64,000 bases of DNA from Schistosoma haematobium (taxonomy: Eukaryota; Platyhelminthes; Trematoda; Strigeidida; Schistosomatidae), in contig NC_067197.1 of NCBI RefSeq assembly GCF_000699445.3, forward strand, positions 32,905,809-32,969,808, in the 5' to 3' direction. How positions within the stretch are numbered: position 1 is the first letter of the stretch; each line of letters begins with the position of its first letter. Both the position numbers and the translations under genes were made by a program. Below, one piece after another: positions 26,201 to 35,200 of this stretch. Below the pieces are notes generated by a model, which saw only the letters and a list, made by a program, of their open reading frames with translations, made no database searches and was not told the origin of the DNA.

Positions 26201-29200
26201 TGGTTGTGTCATCTTTGTGCTGCCATTACTCATACTCACCCAATGCTTATCGGATCATGTCTACACTTAGTCTTTCTTACTAACATTGATACTGTTATTA
26301 CTTCTACTTATCTGGGCTTGTCTTGGCAATTTCACCACACTGGGATGAAATCGTATAGGAACTTACACCGGTGCACATGTCCCAGGCTCTATGTTGCTCA
26401 CAATTGATCGAGCCACTCAGTGTATTTAATTCCATCAAATTCGCCCTCCTAGTAGTAGTATCTTGCCAGTCGTAATAATTCCCTCAGCAAGAAATATTAC
26501 TCAGAAATTCATTTATCCTGTGATTTAAAATAACACATTTCAAGTGCTCTGAACCTTACTGATATTTTAGTTGATTGCGAATAATTGAAATCGGATCGCC
26601 TTAATTTAAATCTAAAACACAAAAAAGCCTTGGCACAACCTTTGCTGACTATGGCTTTGGGCTGTATCCGATACCACCCCAGTACAGAAAACAACAGGAA
26701 TTATTGGTATAACCTTAGTAAAGCTGATTTCATGAGTTAAGAAACACAAATACGTTATATAATATCATATTTCACTGTTGTTTCAAGCTTCTTTAAATCA
26801 TCTGATTCTATGACAGTCATCATGATATCGTTTAACTGATACTAATATCCTTTGAATAAGTAACGCTAAAAGAGATTTTGATATCTCGTATAATTATTTG
26901 TGCAAGACACCAATATTGAGATTTCCACCTACAACAGTTTACGATCGAATAACAATGAGACTTCATACAGGTCCACAGGTGTTGTTTTACGTCTGGTAGT
27001 CATCATACCAGATTAATACTAAAGAATAACTGGATGACTTTTTTGGGAAATTTCTAAATGCTCATAAAATAGTTACTCATAGTTCTATTGACATTGAGTT
27101 ATTAAGCCACCGAATTTGTAATATAAGAATTTGATATGGAAAGTTAAATTGAAGGCATCAACTTTAAGCTGTTTAATTATCAGTTTTGTTGTTAGTACTA
27201 TTGAAGTAAAAGAAAACATTGTTAATAAAGTTTAAAAAATTAAGAGTGTACTTTAGTATTCAAGGTTCATCTTTTTTATCATAAAGCGTCTCATTTTTAA
27301 AGAAATATTTTCATTTTTCAGAAATAACACAATCTTGAAGGTATCTCAATTATTTTGATGATATAAAAAGATATTTTACTGGTGTAAACAATAGGTTTCA
27401 TAATGAGAAAACGCATAATAGATGATTTCATCTCGAAGTCACGTAAATGTTTAAAAGTTTATAGATTACAGACGAATATACTTTGGCATCATTAATAAAG
27501 AATTGATTTGAAAATTCCCAAAAGTTTGCAGGTCAAGATAGATTTAAAATCTGTCGCTAACACATGATTCAAATAAATGCATTGTGCTAGATTATTTATT
27601 TATTTGAACACAAATACTGGCATAAGGGGGCACCAGATACATATGCGCCACACAAATCTCATTTGATTTGTGTGAGGGCTGTGATACTGCCCGGGTGCCT
27701 AAACCGATGCAGGTGGTTTTCGTGGAGGCCACAACCGGAGCCTTCGACCTAAAGGTCTGATACACAAGGCAGTGGAGCATCGTAAAGAGATGCAATCCCA
27801 TGGTAGCCGGTGACCAACAGTTGGTTCACACGCCATTTGTTCCCGCAGGATACTGAAGCCCATGTGCACCATTGGTTTGGAATCAAGATTTTCTAACTCC
27901 CCTAGGTGGACTCTCGGTGTCCACCGACCCGGTTAAAGCACCGAACATTCGTTTTTCGTCCTCCCAATTCCGTAAACAACACCGCCACGAGAAGGCAGTG
28001 AGTAGGACTTCCTTGGCAGAGGCTATATGCGCGTGGCCATGTTAGAGCATTTCGAGGAGAGCGGACTCCCCACTCGGCCGTGCCATTTGGGGGCTTGTGC
28101 TCGATTATGTCTTTTAATTTAACGTGAACAGAAATTCAATATCTGTATTACCCTCTGGCTTAATAATTAAAGATAGTATTATTTTGCCGTATTTTTGAGA
28201 AACGTCAAAACTGAAAGAAAGAAATCAGTTCAACAACAAATTTAATATAGACTCACATTATCTGAATAAATCCCTGTAAATATCAGCTCATGTTTTTTTC
28301 AGAATGGTTCATTCAGTAGTGTTGATGTTTATCAAACCAGTAGAGTTCGAACTAATTTGTATATCGTTTAACAAAGATTAATTTGTCTTCTCCAGCAAAC
28401 TTAACTATCATCTTATTCATTTTTGTGTTGGTTCGAATCTTCCCATTAATGTTTATGACTGCAATTTATCAGTCTTTTTTGGCATATTTTCATCCTGTGT
28501 GGATGACCTTGATGTTGCCTTAAGTCACAAACATTATAAGCATTTTTTCCTATTCGGAACTCGTCAGCTGGGTGTACCTGCATCCCAAAGTTGATGTCCA
28601 CTCTAAGATGCAAGTATATTAGGTGATAAGTCTCGAATAAGATAAAACGCGTGTCCTCGATTTTACTGCTAGTCACCGTCCATCTCTACTTGAAAAATAT
28701 TTAAATTTGCTTTTTAAGTAATCTTATCTACCCGTTGAATTATTAGTCCCCCAAAAGTCTCTCTATCTGTATTATCTAATTGTCCGGTATAGTGATGACT
28801 ATTTGATCTACTCATTTTAATTAACTAAATGTAGTTCACTCCACGTATATGTTTATGTTCAGTTTTAAGGTACATTTATGTGAGGGCTAGTAATGCTAAC
28901 TGGCTGCACAGAGTGAAGTAGGTGCGACAGGGTTCTCTCTTAAGACCTGCTGCCTAAGAGCCTAGATAAATTAATGAGTGATTGAAATCATCCGGTCAAT
29001 ACATTTAATATCATTAAGTCTTACACCAGATGTATAATACAAAGGCATTAATCTATACAACATATTTCGTCTATTTGCTAATCTTAAGATGTGTAAATTA
29101 TTTTCCTTACTTTAATTATTTTTGAGATTATTGAAATTGTCATGTGTAATATTCTCAACGTTTCACTTGCAGACCGAATTCGGGGACCAAAAGATTTTTC

Positions 29201-32200
29201 AGTCATCGGATGAAATCGATGCCAACGAATGGATCGCTGCTATACGTAGTGGCTTGCCACCATTGCGCAGGAATCCTGTTTCTCCTAAGTATGACATTGA
29301 CCCTAGTCGTATTGTAACTTTTGTTCGATCTGAACGATGCACTAACTGTGATGCGATTCTGGATTCTAGTTCAAAATCACCCTCTGATATACTGTCCTCA
29401 GTCCCTTTACCACCAAACAAAACTGATGCAAATGAATTATGCATTGGATTCGACCATAAAAAGGTTCATGACACATCAGTATTTCATTCTACTAATTCCA
29501 AACCACTTTGTACAGATAACTCAGCAAACTCCACTCCTATATCAACATTTGCATGTGTTTGTAGCCATGTCAGTAGTGTACCGGATGTTTGGTCTGCCTC
29601 CTCTAAATCTGATCGTCCCATTACAAATCATAGGTAAATCATTTTTACAAAATTTTCACAACAGACACTTTTTACTTTTATGCATTCAGTTTATTAACTA
29701 TAAGTGAGCTAACAGTCTTAAGCAAGCAAAAGTAGTTCTTTATCAAACACTGTAAACTAGAAAACCATTTTTCTAAATATATTTAATTAATTAAACTCGC
29801 CTCCTAAATTAAAGTTTATTCTTAATCGGTCAGTATGCTAGTACAGTTAAACAATTTTGTTGATAGCGTTAGTTGAGATTACCAATTGCATTTTCGATTG
29901 GGATCAGGAATCGATGAATTTTAGACCACCATTGAAAACCTGGAAACACTGGACGGCCGTTTCGTCCTGGTATGGGACTCCCCAGCAGTGCACATCAACG
30001 GTCCCGCACGCGGGATTCAAACCCAGGATCTTCGGTTTCGCGCGGAAACGCCTAACCTCTAGACCACTGAGTCGGCATCCAGAGGTGTCAATGTCTAACT
30101 TCAACCAACCCACGAAATTGCGCGAACATCTATTGTCTGAGGCAGATACCTGTCTCTACCTGACACGGATTAGCAGTCCAGCGCTTCCAGGTTTTCGATG
30201 GTGATCTAACATTCATCAATTCATGATTTCAATAAAAAAACTTAACATTCTCAACAATTCCACACTGATAATTGCATTTTCGTTTGGAAGTGTTACTTCA
30301 AGATATTTCAAAAATGTGCATCATTTTAAGTTATTACAATTAGCTGCACAATAAAGGAATATTAAAACTATTGTTAGATAATTTTTCGAATCCTAATAAA
30401 GGTCTAAGAGGGGAAACACGTATTTATCTTATTTCCGAATTTAGACTATTCAATAGAACTGAAAAGATGTAATGATTAAGTAGTATTTCCTTAAATCCCA
30501 CCAGCAGATTTCTGGAATTCTAGAATTCTTCAATAGAGGCGTTTTCAATACGTGATTAATCGATGGACTCTAACCTTCATGCTTATCATCAGGGAGTACA
30601 TCCAACCACGGACCCACGATTGCAAAGCTTACAAGTGTCTATCGAGATTTGGTTACATTCATCACATTGTGGCGCATACGTGACACTGTGGACACCTTAA
30701 TAAGTGTCTACACGAATAATGCTTGGGCGATATTGTGACGACTGAAGAAATATAATTTTATTACTCTATGAGTAATATGTTTTCAAGTTATGTGGTCGAA
30801 TTATTGAATTACATCTGCTGTGATTTCAAAATACCTAGAGCTATTTCCAGTTCTTGGGTTGTATAAAAGGTTTTGGTCTTTTCTAGTTCTTTCGTTCTCT
30901 GTAAAATACTATCCCTTCACACCACTTACTTTCTGGTTTGCAAGGGTATTTTTGGAACCGCTCAAGGTCGTCTGTGCAGTATAGTCTCCCTGCTGTAATT
31001 ACCAGTGGCCTTTCCCATTTTGACTTCAAAGTTAGTATTCAATAGATAAAATGTGAAACGGTTTTATATTCTCTGTTTTCTGTCACCATTTTTGTCACGA
31101 TCGCTCTGATCTAGAATTGAGGTGGCACAATCTGGGTGGTATTCAGGGAAAACATGTCATTAAGTTAAACTCATCTGTACATATACTGTTCATTCACCAT
31201 ATTCTAACTATATTTGTGGGTTAAGATGCGTTCTTACAGCTGAGTGTGAAATTTATCCATCCCTCTATTTTATTTTTTTGCCAACCTTCGTCACTACGTG
31301 AAAAGCAAGAATGAAATTAGTCTTGGCTACGAAACGGAAGTTAACGATATTTGATCAAAATTTGTCCTTCTAGGATTGATTTTTTGTTTACAATGTCATT
31401 CTCTTTGGCAAATGTTTTGCGGTGGAAACAAATGATTTAAATGTCTAATGTTAATCAACAATATAAATGTTAGTTTTATAGATTTTGTAACTTGAATATT
31501 TTATTTTGTTGGCTATCACTAGTATGAATCTTAGCCAATCAGATGGATGCACTGCTACAGCGAATAATACTATATCTTCTCATGGATTTATAAAACCTTC
31601 TGCTAATGGTATGTTCGATTCTTCTTTCTCTCTCATTACTGTTTGTCTATTCACACTGTCTACTCTTGTCTCCTCTCTATTATATGATATCTGACTGACT
31701 ATACCGTGTTATTTGTTTAATTATTAAAACCATGAAATACCATCAGGTTAAATCCGATGAAAATTTCATTACGATTCAAGTGAATGTTAGGTGTATTGAT
31801 AGAAATAAATAGTAATAAAATGTTTGAGTGAAAAGTTTGCCTAAATACAAGCTAAACTTGAATAAAATAATCAGTGATTTTGCTTTTAAATTTTACCTGA
31901 TAACATTTTAAACAAACTTCACATTGTTGCAGGATTTCATCAACAAATTTTTCTACATCCCCTCCAATAAGTTCCATCATTAGTTAATAATAACAACAAT
32001 ACTGTTCAGAATGGAAACCCCTCTCAAACTCATATTCTAACTATAATATCAAATATTCTAGATGTCGGTGCATTTTCCATCGAAAATTCAAGTTTTTATG
32101 AGATTTCAGTATAAGTTCTAATTAGTTTATTATCAAATGATAATCTTTAGTTGTCCTTCTTTCTACAAAATGGTGCAGGATATTTGTGAATTAAGATTTA

Positions 32201-35200
32201 AAGTGATCAGTTTATGAGCGATATATTAATGGTGTAGTTCGATTTTTCGTATATGATAATCGATATAATGTGTATATCTGTATGCGTAAAAAAGCAGTCG
32301 CCTACCTCATTAATTCAGTAGCAATCGCTTTAAATCGGTTTCTTTGTTTCCTGTGCTAATGACAAGGAATAACTAACGTATTGTGCACTTCATATCTGGT
32401 AAATCTTATATCTTCATAGTCCTCTCATGTATTATGTGGTTTATTATCCCTCAGTATCTCTTAGTACCGAATCCCACCTAGAATCCAAGTAAAACTGAAA
32501 AGATCAATGCAATGTCTAGTGCTCGGTTAAGTGTGATTCAAATCAAGTGTACAAAGCTCTACTTGGTTACTACATCATGTTAGTTATTTTTGCAGATATC
32601 AATAAATAAATTGTAAATACTGAGTTTTTACATATTCATATATGAATTAGCTGTTTTCCTCATTACTTCTTGAAATTGGGACTGTAACCTATTTGTGTAA
32701 AAGTGATTCATTTCCTTCTAACTTTTTTATCCCATTTAATCACTACTATTTGTATTATATTTTTTCCAGTTCTTTGTCCTACTCCATCGCGACCTTCTAC
32801 CTTCGCCTCAGGATTTCGGCATACGTCGCCTTCCTCTCATCCCGTTTCATTACACTCGATTAGCAGACCAGATAAAAGCAATAGGTTATGCAGTTTGACA
32901 AACAATACTTTACTAGAACAAATTAATTCACCTAATACAAATCAATCAAGAGTCGATAGTTTTCGAAGTGGAGCGTTTTCTGTTTTTAATTCTTCAAACA
33001 ACCTGCCACGTATTTCCTCACTGACTTCTGGTTTTGAAGATGTAATTGGTCACCAGCTTTCTATTTACCCATGGTATCATGGAACGCTTTCACGAGTTCG
33101 AGCCGCTAGTTATGTATTGGGTCAACTTTCGGAGTTTGAACATGGTACTACACAACAACATCTAACTTGTCCTGAAGCTGCTGGAATAAGTTTTAACTTT
33201 GAACAAAATACTACTGACTTATCGAACATGCCACCTGCTTTGCCAACTACAGATGGTGTATTTCTTGTGCGTCAAAGTGAAACAAAACAGGGTGAATTCG
33301 TCCTGACATTTAGTTGTCATGGTAAACCTAAGGTGAGTATACACTTTGTTATCACTACGGATTGTGTAATTACAGGTTATTTTAAATGTCTGTTTTTTAA
33401 ACTTCATTTATATATTTATATTTATTTAAACACATAAACATTGATACATGGAGTCACCAAATATATTTGAGCCACAGATCATTTGACTTGTGTGAGAGCC
33501 GGAATACTTCCCGTGTGCCCAAACCGACAGAGGTGATTTCCTTAGGGGACCACTACCTCTTCGTTACTGATGTCGTCTAAATGTTTTTGTTTGTGGCATG
33601 GCGATCTCATAAATTATGTCGTTCTAGTGTAGTATTTATTCCTTAAATAAGTAAATTAGTTTATTAAATCCTAAGAAAGCAAAGCTTCTTTGCTTAAAAC
33701 ACTCAAATTTCAACCACTCGATCATGAGTTTTAACCATAATTCACAAACTTCGGATTAAGCTGTCGGGTAGTATTACTGCCGCGTACACTGATACTGTTG
33801 CTCAAAGTTGTTTCTATGCTTGGTTCCTGAGTCACATTAAGAATCGGTCTACAACATTAGCCATAGATCTATTTTCGTTCCGTTTTTCACCAAATAAGAT
33901 TAAAGTTGAACTGACTTTAAATTGGTTAAACCACAAGATCATTGTTAGTGGTGGTTTCGTTTCCTGAGCTACAAGAAATCATTGTCGAAATACATTAATT
34001 CGTGATATTGGAAAGCGGTAGGGTTTAGTGTATGTGGTAATGTCATTGTTCAACACTAAAATAAAACAGTACAATCGAAGATCACTTTTAACTGTTTATC
34101 TGTCTGTGTTGCGTTTTAAGTATAATTTATTGATCAGAATCATATCACTTTGAAACTCATGTTTCACAATCTCAACACATACTATTCTTTGGTTTTAATA
34201 GTTGTACAGTATATGCTGACTCTTATAAAATCTGTTTATAAATTGTCGATTAACGAAAAAAGAGTAATCGTTGATTATATCACTGTATGCTAATAATTGT
34301 GTCTATGGACTGAATGATGAACGACTTGTCTGTTCACAACATTTGGGTTCACGTCGTTATTTAATTAAAACGCTTTGGAGTTTTGAATTAAGGCACTACT
34401 CTAATTAGGTTTTAGATTATTTTAACTGTTTGTGTTGTAGAAAAAGTTCTATCACGTAAAAATCATTAATCCCTTATTAAGGAAGACGATTGACATCGTG
34501 CTAATAGCCTAGTGCTTGATAATGATTTTGTAATGTAAATTACTTGATCAGTCATCATTTGTTGAACTCTTCAAGTAAATCACTGTGGATTTGTGTACAC
34601 AATTAACTAACTATTAATGAATTATTATTTTATAACTCGGACGTAATCTATGAAGGTTATACTACCGATTACTTGCTTAAATGCTAACTAATTACATGGT
34701 TGGTGGGTATCACGTTTATAGATTAACCAATTTCACTGATACCACTTCTTTGACTACCTTAGTGTTGTGGATGCGGAGGAATAGACCAATAATTATGGTG
34801 TTAAGTTCAATGGTGTCCTTGGACTTTAAATGGACATTTTCTATTGGTCGATATCTGTTCACTTGTTGAATATTGTACAAAATGTTGTTTTCTATTTTAT
34901 GGTACGATGTGGTGTGCTTGATTGGTATATAAACAAAGTATGTTTGAGATATAATGATTCATATCTCCGAGGCTGTGGCTTGTGTTCTGGACTCAACTGA
35001 CTGGACTAGACAGGGAGGCGAGACCAATCGAGACTCTAGGCCGTCCGTTCGTGTTTACGTGTCACTGTAATCGATCGATATAAACGCTGCGTATCAAAAC
35101 CTGCAGTCTCACCCGTTACAACAATTAGGGTGAAAATTGACCGCAAACTTAAAGTCATAACACTTGGTATTTTTCTTATTATGTGGTTTAATAGTATACA

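Larger units (their letters stand above)
25561..29172 (+). other. SH2B intron 4
   Basis: About 3.6 kb (gtgagt..cttgcag). It contains an RTE LINE fragment (25880-26100) and a minus-strand non-autonomous RTE copy (27590-28110). A short stretch near 28880-28990 resembles the start of that family weakly. The remainder shows nothing recognisable. Confidence 0.7.
29634..31522 (+). other. SH2B intron 5
   Basis: About 1.9 kb (gtaaat..cactag). It carries the SINE at 29922-30208; nothing else was recognised. Confidence 0.65.

Noticed and set aside
30013..30066. A tRNA gene suggested by A and B boxes
   Set aside because: No cloverleaf or acceptor stem can be folded around the boxes, and they sit inside a dispersed SINE.
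29857..30204. A 115-codon plus-strand frame
   Set aside because: It lies entirely in the SINE and is read antisense to its tRNA-like and hammerhead parts.
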